Source: CAZHGD01 sp964531735 | Lineage (GTDB): Bacteria > Armatimonadota > UBA10988 | Assembly (NCBI GenBank): GCA_964531735.1 | Contig: CAZHGD010000023.1 | Span: 1 to 59,140 of the forward strand | Direction of reading: 5' to 3' | DNA: 59,140 nucleotides | Shown here: positions 41,608 to 49,931 of the stretch, one piece after another | Position numbering within the stretch: position 1 is the first letter of the stretch | Layout of the letters: every line of letters begins with the position of its first letter | The notes under the pieces: generated by a model | What the model saw: only the letters and a program-made list of their open reading frames with translations | Databases searched by the model: none | Told to the model about the DNA's origin: nothing | Program-made: the position numbers and the translations under genes

Positions 41608-42963
41608 ATGCCCGAGGGTCTGTGCGCCGGAGTGGTGCTGGACGGCCGGTGGCGGCTGCTGCGTGAGGTGGGCCCGGCGGCCACCGGTAGCATCTGGGTG
41701 GCCGAGGAGCTGCGCGGCGCAGAGGTCACCGGCCAGGTGGCGCTGCAGGTGGTCTGCGGCGATGCCGCAGGTGCGCGCCGACTGGTGGAGGTGGCCCCAG
41801 CCGATCCGGCGCATGTCTTGGTGCCGCGCGAGCAGGGCACCAGCGCCACGGCTGTCGGCGAGGTGAGCTACCTGGTCTACGACCTGCCCGACCAGACGCT
41901 GCGACAGCAGTTGCGCTCCGGTGGGCCGCTCGATCTGGACACGGCGCGCCAGGTCGCGCGCGACCTGGCGGCCGCGGTGGCGTCGTGCCACGCCCGGCAA
42001 CAGTACCACGGGCAGATCCGGCCCGAGAACGTGTTCCACGGCGCCGACGGCTGGAAGCTCGGCTGCTGGATGGCGGCCGGCCCCGTCTACGAGGCGCCGG
42101 AGGTGCTGCGGGGCGAACCGTCGCTGGCCAGCGACATCTACGCCCTCGGGATGGTGCTGCTGGAACTGCTGACGGGCCACACCGCCTACGAGGCGACCGA
42201 GCCAGCCGAACTCCGGCGCGCCATCGAGAGCGCGCCGCCGCACATCCCGGACTCGCTGCCGGAGCCGTGGCGCGGCCTGCTGTGGCGCTGTCTGGCCAAG
42301 GACGCCCGCTACCGGCCCAGCGCCGGCGACGTGCGCGCCGTGCTCGATGGCCGGCCGCTGCCCGAGGTGCCGCGACCGGCCGGCCGGCCGCCCACGGTGC
42401 CAGCGCCGGTCCGCATGAACGACGCGGCCGCTGCCTGGCCGATGATCCTGGTCGGCTGTGGCGCCGTTGCTCTGCTCGGCGTGGCACTGCTCGCGATCCT
42501 GGCGGCCGTGCTGTTCCCGGTCTTTGCCAAGGCCCGCGACAAGGCGCGGCAGGCCAGTTGCGCAGCGAACCTGAAGACGGCTTCCTTGGTGGTGCTCCAG
42601 TACGCGGCCGATTGGGATGGTCGCCTGCCGAAGGGCGCCACCACGGCCGAGTGGACGGCCCGGCTCGAGCCTCAGGTGCCACCGTTCGCCTTCGAGTGTC
42701 CGTCACAGCCTGGCGTGCCGGTGGGCTACTGCTACACGCTGGGGAGCGGTCCGAAGCGGAAGGCGCTGACCAAGCCGGCCGACACGGTTCTGTTCGCCGA
42801 CGGTCCCGATCTGCAACACCTGGCCCTGTGCCACGACAACGGGCTGAACCTGGCCTTCGTCGATGGGCACGTACAATGGCAGGCGCACGCCGCTCTGACC
42901 GGCGGCGGTGGCCTCATATGGCCGGGCCTGGGCGGCAAGCCGCCGCAGTTCGTGTTGCCCTGA
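41608..42963 (+). CDS. Pseudokinase fused through a TM helix to a pseudopilin-like DUF1559-type domain
   Basis: A 451-residue fusion. Residues 1-255 have a serine/threonine kinase fold (LDGRWRLLREVGPAATG, APEVLRGEPSLASDIYALGM, LLWRCLAKDARYRPSAGDV). The catalytic set is lost: the VAxK lysine is Gln (VALQVV), HRDLKPEN is HGQIRPEN (134-141, Asp to Gln), and DFG reads LGCWM. A Pro-rich linker leads to one TM helix (~278-303). Then comes the pseudopilin-like segment FPVFAKARDKARQASC, and a periplasmic domain ending in a VDGHVQW motif. That layout is common as separate proteins in this kind of organism. Fused, it suggests a signal-free envelope scaffold or sensor. Confidence 0.82.
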   Translation: MPEGLCAGVVLDGRWRLLREVGPAATGSIWVAEELRGAEVTGQVALQVVCGDAAGARRLVEVAPADPAHVLVPREQGTSATAVGEVSYLVYDLPDQTLRQQLRSGGPLDLDTARQVARDLAAAVASCHARQQYHGQIRPENVFHGADGWKLGCWMAAGPVYEAPEVLRGEPSLASDIYALGMVLLELLTGHTAYEATEPAELRRAIESAPPHIPDSLPEPWRGLLWRCLAKDARYRPSAGDVRAVLDGRPLPEVPRPAGRPPTVPAPVRMNDAAAAWPMILVGCGAVALLGVALLAILAAVLFPVFAKARDKARQASCAANLKTASLVVLQYAADWDGRLPKGATTAEWTARLEPQVPPFAFECPSQPGVPVGYCYTLGSGPKRKALTKPADTVLFADGPDLQHLALCHDNGLNLAFVDGHVQWQAHAALTGGGGLIWPGLGGKPPQFVLP

Positions 42964-43000
42964 CGCCCAACCCACTCCTCGCGAACCGCTCACGCCATGC

Positions 43001-43006
43001 TATGAT
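43001..43006 (+). promoter_or_regulatory. Possible -10 element (TATGAT)
   Basis: TATGAT lies 36 bases before the TTG start of the acyltransferase gene, without a good -35. A GGAGG site follows. Confidence 0.3.
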
Positions 43007-43042
43007 GGATGCTGTAAGGGAACCAGGATCGGAGGATCGCCC

Positions 43043-44917
43043 TTGCCACGCCGTCAGCCCGGACCCTTCAGCTTAGGCAACCTCGGTGAGTCGCTGCCCA
43101 AACCACTGGCGGCGATGGTTCGCGCGCCACTGCAGAGCCTGCTGTGCTTGCCGAAGCTCAACGAGGTCTACGCCGACCTGACCCGCAACGGGCCGCCGGA
43201 GGACCTCTGCGGGGGGGTGCTGGATTACTTCGGCTGCACCGTCCACATCCGCGATGAGGACCTGGCGCGCATCCCGCGCAGTGGCCCGCTGATGCTGGTG
43301 GCCAACCACCCGTTTGGCGGCATCGACGCGCTGATCATGACCTCGCTGCTGGTGCGGCTGCGGCCGGACGGCAAGATGATGGCCAACCGGCTGCTGGGCT
43401 GTGTGCCGGAGTTCCGCGACATCTGCATCTTCGTGGACGTCTTCGGCAGCACCGAAGGCCGGCGTGGCAACGTCAAGGCGATGAAAGAGGCCCTGACCTG
43501 GTTGCGTCAGGGCGGCGCGGTCGGCGTCTTTCCGTCAGGCGAGGTGGCGCACCTCGATCCGGGCCAGCGACGGATCGTCGACGCCCCCTGGAGCGAGCAC
43601 ATCGCCGGCCTGGTGCGGCGGACCGACGCCGTGGTGCTGCCGATGTTCTTCGAAGGCCACAACACGCCCATGTTCCATGTGGCGGGCCTGATCCACCCGG
43701 GCCTGCGCACGGTGCTGCTGCCGCGCGAGATGCTGCACAAGCAGCACGCCACCATCAACGTTCACATCGGCTGCCCGATTACGCCGGCTGACCGCGACTG
43801 GTGCGAGGATGACCGGCAGTTGATCGACTTCCTGCGGCTGCGCACCCAGGCGCTGGCCGGTCGCTCGGTGCCCGGCGGGCGGCGGCCGCACGGCATCCTG
43901 ACGCCGAAGATGCGCAAGCGGGCGCGGCTGGCCGTCTTCCAGCCGGTGGCCGCCGCCGTGGATCCCGAGCTGATCGAGGGCGACATCACCGACCTCCCGG
44001 CCGACGCGCTGTTGGCCTCGGCCGGCGAGTTGTGCGTCTTTGAGGCCACTGCCGGGCAGTTGGGCTGCGTGCTGCCCGAACTGGGTCGGCTGCGCGAACT
44101 GACTTTCCGCGAGGTAGGCGAGGGCAGTGGCAAGCCGTGCGACCTCGACGTGTTCGACGAGCACTACCTGCACCTGGTGCTCTGGGACCGGCGCGCCAAG
44201 GAACTGGTCGGCTCCTACCGCTTGGGGCTGACCGACCAGATCGTCCCGCCTCGCGGGGTGCGCGGGCTCTACACGTCGACGCTGTTCGCGTTCGGGCCGG
44301 AGTTGCTGGAGCGCCTCGGTCCCTCGATCGAACTGGGCCGGTCGTTCGTGCGGCCGGAGTACCAGGCCAACATGGCCTCGCTGATGCTGCTCTGGAAGGG
44401 CATCGGCCAGTTCGTGGCGCGGCGTCCGCACTACCGGCGCATGCTCGGCCCGGTGAGCATCTCCAACGACTACCGCCCGCTCAGCCGGGCAGCCATCGTG
44501 GCCTACCTCACCCATCCCAGTCGCATTTCGCCGCTGGCCTCGCTGGTCAAGCCGCGCCTGCCCTTCGATCTGCGCAAGGCCGCCGGCGCCGACGTGCTGC
44601 GGCTGGTCGAAAACGTGCCGGATGTCGATGAGCTGAACCGGCTCATCCAGGACATCGAGCCCGACGGCAAGGGCGTGCCGGGCCTGCTGCGGCAGTACCT
44701 GAAGCTGGGGGCCAAGGCGCTGGCCTTCAACCTCGACCCGGAGTTCAACTGGTGCCTCGACGGCCTGTGCGTGTTCGACGCCTTGCAGGCCGACCGGCGC
44801 ACCATGCGCCGCTACCTCGGCGAAGAGCACATCGCCGGGTTTCAGGCCGTCCACGGTGTGTCGGGCGAGCCCGGCCACGGACGCGGCGCCAGCCGAACGG
44901 AGACCGACCATCAGTAG
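43043..44917 (+). CDS. OlsF-like bifunctional acyltransferase (PlsC-like + GNAT/OlsB-like)
   Basis: A 624-residue protein. The TTG at 43043 is chosen because GGAGG sits 7 bases upstream and the first conserved block follows. Residues ~50-300 are a PlsC-type acyltransferase with NHPFGGIDA, VFGSTEGRRGNVKAMKEA and VGVFPSGEVAHL. Residues ~330-600 are a GNAT-like OlsB/hemolysin-type N-acyltransferase (VLWDRRAKELVGSYRLGL, LELGRSFV-like IELGRSFVRPEYQ, PVSISNDY). This domain order is that of OlsF, which acylates ornithine twice to make ornithine lipids. The acceptor amino acid here is not proven. The next gene encodes a lipid-type N-methyltransferase. Confidence 0.8.
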   Translation: MPRRQPGPFSLGNLGESLPKPLAAMVRAPLQSLLCLPKLNEVYADLTRNGPPEDLCGGVLDYFGCTVHIRDEDLARIPRSGPLMLVANHPFGGIDALIMTSLLVRLRPDGKMMANRLLGCVPEFRDICIFVDVFGSTEGRRGNVKAMKEALTWLRQGGAVGVFPSGEVAHLDPGQRRIVDAPWSEHIAGLVRRTDAVVLPMFFEGHNTPMFHVAGLIHPGLRTVLLPREMLHKQHATINVHIGCPITPADRDWCEDDRQLIDFLRLRTQALAGRSVPGGRRPHGILTPKMRKRARLAVFQPVAAAVDPELIEGDITDLPADALLASAGELCVFEATAGQLGCVLPELGRLRELTFREVGEGSGKPCDLDVFDEHYLHLVLWDRRAKELVGSYRLGLTDQIVPPRGVRGLYTSTLFAFGPELLERLGPSIELGRSFVRPEYQANMASLMLLWKGIGQFVARRPHYRRMLGPVSISNDYRPLSRAAIVAYLTHPSRISPLASLVKPRLPFDLRKAAGADVLRLVENVPDVDELNRLIQDIEPDGKGVPGLLRQYLKLGAKALAFNLDPEFNWCLDGLCVFDALQADRRTMRRYLGEEHIAGFQAVHGVSGEPGHGRGASRTETDHQ

Positions 44918-44939
44918 CCCGTCGAACGATACCCAGCCC

Positions 44940-45530
44940 GTGACCGAAGACCGCTGGCTGTTCCTGCGCAAGTTTCTCCGCCACGGTACTCGCGTGGCCA
45001 GCATCCGGCCGTCCAGCCGCCATCTGGCCGGCGCGGTGTGCCGCTACGTGACGCCTGACCAGCCGCAGGTCATCCTGGAACTCGGCGCCGGCACCGGGGC
45101 CGTGACCAAGGTGGCGGTGGAGCGCCTCCATCCCGAGAGCCAATTGCTGGCCGTCGAGATCGATCCCGACTTTGCCGCCATTCTGGCCCAGGCCTGCCCG
45201 CGCGCGACCGTGCTCCAGGCCGACGTGCGTGACCTGACCGGCCTGCTGGCCGAACGGGGCCTCACCCGCGTCGACTTGGTGCTCAGCGGGCTGCCGGTGC
45301 CGAGCCTGCCGAAAGTGATCAACCAGGCGGTCTTCGAGGCCGTCCGCGACCTGGCCCCCGAGGCCTGGTTCAGCCAACTGACGCTGATGCCCTGGTGCTA
45401 CCTGCGCACCTACCGGCGGCTGTTCGAGGACGTCGAGTTCCAGTTGGTCGCGCGCGACTTCCCGCCGACCGGCGCCTACCACTGCCGGCGGCTGCGAGCG
45501 GACTTCGCGGAGCACCTGCCGGGCAAGTAG
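44940..45530 (+). CDS. Phospholipid/ornithine-lipid N-methyltransferase-like protein (PmtA/OlsG type)
   Basis: A 196-residue SAM-dependent methyltransferase. 'FLRKFLRHGTRVASIRPSSR' is typical of PmtA-type enzymes, and the SAM-binding motif I is ILELGAGTGAVT. The family's 'LSGLPVPSLP' and TLMPWCYLRTYRRLFED follow. The start is uncertain. The GTG at 44940 lacks a clear site, whereas a GGAG lies near 44899 ahead of a possible ATC start at 44910, so translation may be coupled to the acyltransferase gene 22 bases upstream. The context favours methylation of an ornithine-type lipid. Confidence 0.78.
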   Translation: MTEDRWLFLRKFLRHGTRVASIRPSSRHLAGAVCRYVTPDQPQVILELGAGTGAVTKVAVERLHPESQLLAVEIDPDFAAILAQACPRATVLQADVRDLTGLLAERGLTRVDLVLSGLPVPSLPKVINQAVFEAVRDLAPEAWFSQLTLMPWCYLRTYRRLFEDVEFQLVARDFPPTGAYHCRRLRADFAEHLPGK

Positions 45531-45538
45531 ACCCGCCG

Positions 45539-46474
45539 CTAACGGCCGAGCAGCCGTTCCGCCCCTTCGGCCCGCAGCGCGGCGGCCAACGACCGGCCGA
45601 GTTCGGCGGCCTGCGCCAGCGGTGCCACGGCGGTGCGGGTCAGCAGTTCGCTGCCATCGGCTGGGGCCACGGCCACGCGCAACACTAGTCCGTCGCCTAC
45701 GACCTCGGCATGCGCGCCGAGCGGCAGTTGGCAGCCGGCACCAAAGGCGGCCAGGAACGCCCGTTCGGCGGTGACCGCGGCTCGCGTCGGCGGATGCTCC
45801 AGCGCCGCGAGCAAGGCCAGCACGGCGGCGTCGTCGGTGCGGCCCTGCACCGCCAGGGCTCCCTGGCCGGGCGCCGGTATGAACTCGTCGAGGGGCAGCA
45901 GGCCGGTGATCCGCTCGGCCCAGCCCAGCCGGTGGAGTCCCGCGGCGGCCAGCACCAGCGCGTCGTAGGTCCCTTCGTCCAGCTTGCGCAAGCGCGTGTC
46001 GAGGTTGCCGCGCACGGGTTCGAGGCGCAAGTCGGGCCGCTGGTGGCGTAGCCAGGCTTGCCGGCGGAGACTGCTGGTGCCGACCCGGGCGCCGACCGGC
46101 AGCAGACCGAGCACTCCGGCGGTATCCACCGGGGGCGTCACGCCGCTGGGCAGGACCAGGGCGTCGCGCGCCTCCTCACGGGCCGGCACCGCCGCGAGCG
46201 CCAGCCCGGCGGCCAGTTGCGTGGGCAGGTCCTTGAGGCTGTGTACGGCACAGTCGGCGCGGCCGGCGACCAGCGCCTGCTCCAGCTCGCCGGTGAAGAC
46301 GCCTTGGCCACCGATCTGGGGCAGCGGCGCATCCTGGCGGCGGTCGCCCTGCGTGGTGAGCGTCGTGGTGTCGAACACGTGCTCAGGCCAAGCCGCCGAC
46401 AGGGCCGCCACCACGTGCCCGGTCTGCGTGCGGGCCAGCAGACTTCCGCGAGTGACCACCACCACCGGCCGCAT
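45539..46474 (-). CDS. hemC: Hydroxymethylbilane synthase (porphobilinogen deaminase)
   Basis: A 311-residue cytoplasmic enzyme joining four porphobilinogen units in heme/cobalamin synthesis. The start at 46474 (MRPVVVVTRGSLLARTQTGH) follows CGGAG. Visible: 'CAVHSLKDLPTQL', GTSSLRRQAWL, RGNLDTRLRKL, PAPGQGALAVQ, and the dipyrromethane cofactor Cys248 in GAGCQLPLGAH. Length is normal. It stands alone, divergent from the hybrid kinase and convergent with the methyltransferase. Confidence 0.96.
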   Translation of the reverse strand: MRPVVVVTRGSLLARTQTGHVVAALSAAWPEHVFDTTTLTTQGDRRQDAPLPQIGGQGVFTGELEQALVAGRADCAVHSLKDLPTQLAAGLALAAVPAREEARDALVLPSGVTPPVDTAGVLGLLPVGARVGTSSLRRQAWLRHQRPDLRLEPVRGNLDTRLRKLDEGTYDALVLAAAGLHRLGWAERITGLLPLDEFIPAPGQGALAVQGRTDDAAVLALLAALEHPPTRAAVTAERAFLAAFGAGCQLPLGAHAEVVGDGLVLRVAVAPADGSELLTRTAVAPLAQAAELGRSLAAALRAEGAERLLGR

Positions 46475-46581
46475 TCGGCGTGCTCCGTTGCGGCATGGTA
46501 TCACGAACCGGCGCAGGAACCGCGGGCCGAGTGTGGTACATAGGCTCAGAGGGCCTGAGGGGGCAGGTGGCTGGCTGTGGC

Positions 46582-49500
46582 ATGGGTTGTGCGAGCGGAT
46601 CGGGCGACTGGTTGCGGCGCATTCGGCAGCTCTGTGAGCGCATGGACGCCGCCACGGACATCGGCGAGCTCTGTCGCGCGACCGCCGAGGAACTGACACG
46701 CCGGTTCGATTGCGGCGCGGCGGCGGTGTGGATCCGGCACGGCGATGCGCTGGTGGCCGAGGGCCGCTGCGGGGCCACGCCCGAACGCGTGGCCGGGCCG
46801 GTGCTGCTCCGCCCGCACCTGATGCCGGACGGCTGGCTCGCTCTGTTGCGCGGTGACTGCCCGTTGTTGGCCGGCGACGGCGTGCTGGTGGTGCCGCTGA
46901 TCCTGGGCGGCGAAGTCACCGGCCTGCTGGAAGTGGTCCCGGAGGCCGACGACCGCCCGGACGACTGGTCGGAGGCGCTGCAACTCGCCGCACGGCACTT
47001 GGCCCAGGCGCTCAACCAGTGTGCTGCCCGCGGCACCCGAGCCAGCGCGCTGTGCGAGGCCCTGCGCGTCACTGTGCGGGTCGCCGGCGAGCTGGCTTCC
47101 TCACCCGACGACGCCCCCATCTGGCGCCAGGCGATCGAGGTGGCCCGCTCACGGCTGGGCCTGGAGCGGTGCGCCATTTTCGTCCGGGACGGTGACCTGG
47201 TGCGCGGGACCTATGGGACGGACCGCTGGGGGCAGACCACCGACGAGCGGTCGGTCTCGTTTCCGCTCAACGACTTCTGGCACCGCCAGTTCAGTGCCCC
47301 GGCACCCGGCGAGCGGCTCTGGCAGGTGGCCGAGACCAACCACGAGTACTGGGAAGACGGTCGGCGCGTCGACATCGGGCGAGGGTGGGTGGTGGCTACG
47401 CGCATCACCTGCGGCGACCGCTGCGAAGCGGTGTTCTGCAATGATGCCGCGCTGAGCGGCACACCGCTCGATGAGGTCAAGCAGGAGGCGCTGGCGCTGC
47501 TGTGTTCGCTGCTCGGGCCGCTGATAGCGCTCCGTCTGGCGCATCAGCGCCTGCGGGCGGTGGTCGAAACGCAGACCGAGATGATCTGCCGCCACCGGCC
47601 CGACGGAACGCTGACCTTCGTCAACGACGCCTTCGCGACGTTCTTCGGCCGGCCGCCCGCCGAGCTGATCGGCACCTCGGTCCTGCCCTTGCTGCCCGAC
47701 GATGACCGCGAGCGGATCCTGCGCCATGTGGCCGCCCTGACGCGCGAGCGGCCGACGGTGACCGCGGAACTGCGGGTGCCGCGCGGCGACGGGCAGTGGC
47801 GATGGCACCAGTGGACGTGCTACGCCACCTTCGGCGCGGACGGGCAGGTGGCTGAGTACCAGGGCGTCGGACGCGACATCACCGACCACAAGCGCGTGGT
47901 CGATGCCTTGGCCGATCGCGAGCGCTTCCTCAGCCTGGCACTCGAGGGCTCGCGGTTCGGTGTCTGGGACTGGAACCTGGCCGAAGGCGAGGGCCGCATC
48001 TACGGCCACTGGGCGGAGTTCCTGGGCTACGAGCCGGACGAGATCCGCCTGCCACTGTTCATGTGGGACGAACTGGTCCATCCCGACGACCGGCACGACG
48101 TGGTCGATGCGTTGCGGGCGCACATCGACGGCACCGTGCCGCTGTTCGAGACCGAGCACCGCGTCCGAGCGAAGAGTGGCGAGTGGCGGTGGCTGTTCGT
48201 CCGCGGCCTGGCCGTCGATCGCGATGCCAGTGGGCGCGCCACCCGCATCGTCGGCATCCACACCGATGTCACCGCGCGCCGCGCCGTGATGGCGGAGCTG
48301 CGGCGGGCCAAGCTGGCCGCCGAGGCCGCCGACCGCACCAAGGCCGCTTTCTTGGCCAGCATCAGCCACGAGCTGCTGACGCCGCTCAACGGCATGATCG
48401 GCATGACCGAGCTGGCGCTGGGCACCGAGGTGACCGAGGAGCAGCGCCACTACCTCGACGTCTCGCTGGCCTCGGCCGAGTGGCTGCGTTCACTGCTCGA
48501 CGACGTGCTGGAGTTCTCGGCCCTGGAGGCCGATCGTCCGCGCCTCGATCGGTTGCCCTTCGACCTGCGGGCGAGCTTCGAGGAGACGATCCTGGCCCTG
48601 GCGCCACGCGCCCAGGCCAAGGGGCTCGAGCTGCTGCTGCGCGTCGAGCCCGAGGTGCCGCCGGTCCTGCTGGGCGATGTGCGCCGGCTGCGCCAGATTC
48701 TGGCCAACCTGGTGGGCAACGCCATCAAGTTCACCGCGCAGGGCCATGTGCTGGTTCGCGTGGCGGCCGTGCTGGCCGGCGAGGGCACGCGGCTGCGCAT
48801 CACGGTGGCCGACACGGGCATCGGCATCGCTGCCGATCAGCAGCGGTCGATCTTCGAGCCGTTCGTGCAGGCCGACACGTCGACCACGCGCCCCTTCCCC
48901 GGCAGCGGCCTCGGGCTGGCCGTGGTGGCGCGGCTGGCGGCGCTGATGAACGGTGAGGTGGCGGTCGAAAGCCGCCTGGGTGCCGGGAGCCTGTTCCGGG
49001 CGACGGTGGTGGTGGGGCGGCCGCCGCAGCCGACCGAGGGCGCGCCTCCGCCGCCTGAAGCGTGGGCCGGTCGTCGCGTGGTGCTGATCAACGGTCTGCC
49101 GGTGGCCGGCAAGATCCTAGCCGAGATGCTGGCCGACTGGTCGGTCATCCTGCAGCGCGAGGATGAGCCGGTGGCCGGTGCCGAGGCGCCACTGGCGGTG
49201 ATCGTCGATGTCCACGGTGCCGGGGCTGATTGGTGGTCCCGTGCTGAGTGCCTGGCATCGCGGCACGTCGCGGTGCCGGTGATTCTGCTGCAGCCGCCCG
49301 GCTGGAAGCCGGCTGATGCCGGTCAGGCCGCGCTGGCGCGAGTGCTCAAGCCGCTGCGCCAGGGCCAACTCCGCGCCGTGCTCGAGCGATGCGGCGGACC
49401 GGTGGCCGAGGCCGCCGCTGGCGTCGGCGAGGCCGAGACGCCCGAAGTCAGCGTGACCAACGGGCGTGCGGGACGCATCCTGGTGGTCGAGGACAACGAG

Positions 49501-49857
49501 ACGACGCGCGAACTGGCCGGCATCATCCTCGAGCGCCACGGCTACCGGCCGACGCTGGTGAGCAATGCGCACGAGGCTCTCGACGCGGTCGGCGCCGAGC
49601 CGTTCGATGTGGTGCTGATGGACGTCCAGATGCCGGGCCTGGACGGCTATGAAGCGACCGCCCGTCTGCGCGCGCTGCCGTCGGCCGGTCGCCCGCCGCT
49701 ACGCGTGCTGGCGCTGACCGCGCGCGCGCTGCCGGCGGACCGCGAGCGCTGCCTGTCGGCGGGCATGGATGGGTATGTCAGCAAGCCATTCCGGGCGCAG
49801 GAGCTGATTGCCGCCATCGAGCAACTCCGGGCCCTGCCGATCGACAGCACGCCCTGA
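46582..49857 (+). CDS. Soluble hybrid sensor histidine kinase (GAF-GAF-PAS-PAS-HisKA-HATPase-REC-REC)
   Basis: A 1091-residue cytoplasmic sensor without membrane segments. The ATG at 46582 is chosen, although the GTG at 46567 with GAGGGGG upstream is a fair alternative. Two GAF domains (~1-330), two PAS domains (~335-570), HisKA with His596 (SISHELLTPLNG), HATPase (ADTGIGIA, GSGLGLAVV), a degenerate receiver (VVLINGLPVAGKILAE, no acceptor Asp in the expected loop), and a full receiver with Asp1014 (VVLMDVQMPGLDGYEA) and the 'YVSKPF' Lys. Phosphate would pass His to Asp within the protein. No Hpt protein is near. Confidence 0.88.
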   Translation: MGCASGSGDWLRRIRQLCERMDAATDIGELCRATAEELTRRFDCGAAAVWIRHGDALVAEGRCGATPERVAGPVLLRPHLMPDGWLALLRGDCPLLAGDGVLVVPLILGGEVTGLLEVVPEADDRPDDWSEALQLAARHLAQALNQCAARGTRASALCEALRVTVRVAGELASSPDDAPIWRQAIEVARSRLGLERCAIFVRDGDLVRGTYGTDRWGQTTDERSVSFPLNDFWHRQFSAPAPGERLWQVAETNHEYWEDGRRVDIGRGWVVATRITCGDRCEAVFCNDAALSGTPLDEVKQEALALLCSLLGPLIALRLAHQRLRAVVETQTEMICRHRPDGTLTFVNDAFATFFGRPPAELIGTSVLPLLPDDDRERILRHVAALTRERPTVTAELRVPRGDGQWRWHQWTCYATFGADGQVAEYQGVGRDITDHKRVVDALADRERFLSLALEGSRFGVWDWNLAEGEGRIYGHWAEFLGYEPDEIRLPLFMWDELVHPDDRHDVVDALRAHIDGTVPLFETEHRVRAKSGEWRWLFVRGLAVDRDASGRATRIVGIHTDVTARRAVMAELRRAKLAAEAADRTKAAFLASISHELLTPLNGMIGMTELALGTEVTEEQRHYLDVSLASAEWLRSLLDDVLEFSALEADRPRLDRLPFDLRASFEETILALAPRAQAKGLELLLRVEPEVPPVLLGDVRRLRQILANLVGNAIKFTAQGHVLVRVAAVLAGEGTRLRITVADTGIGIAADQQRSIFEPFVQADTSTTRPFPGSGLGLAVVARLAALMNGEVAVESRLGAGSLFRATVVVGRPPQPTEGAPPPPEAWAGRRVVLINGLPVAGKILAEMLADWSVILQREDEPVAGAEAPLAVIVDVHGAGADWWSRAECLASRHVAVPVILLQPPGWKPADAGQAALARVLKPLRQGQLRAVLERCGGPVAEAAAGVGEAETPEVSVTNGRAGRILVVEDNETTRELAGIILERHGYRPTLVSNAHEALDAVGAEPFDVVLMDVQMPGLDGYEATARLRALPSAGRPPLRVLALTARALPADRERCLSAGMDGYVSKPFRAQELIAAIEQLRALPIDSTP

Positions 49858-49931
49858 CTCGCGCGTGGCGGAAGGAGTGGCGGCCCGGCCCGCGAACTGC
49901 TCGATAACCCAAGCGGGAGGTGTCAGCGACG

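Noticed and set aside
39777..41849. A 690-codon minus-strand ORF
   Set aside because: Antisense to the GH20-like gene and the start of the pseudokinase gene, with low-complexity His/Arg/Ala composition.
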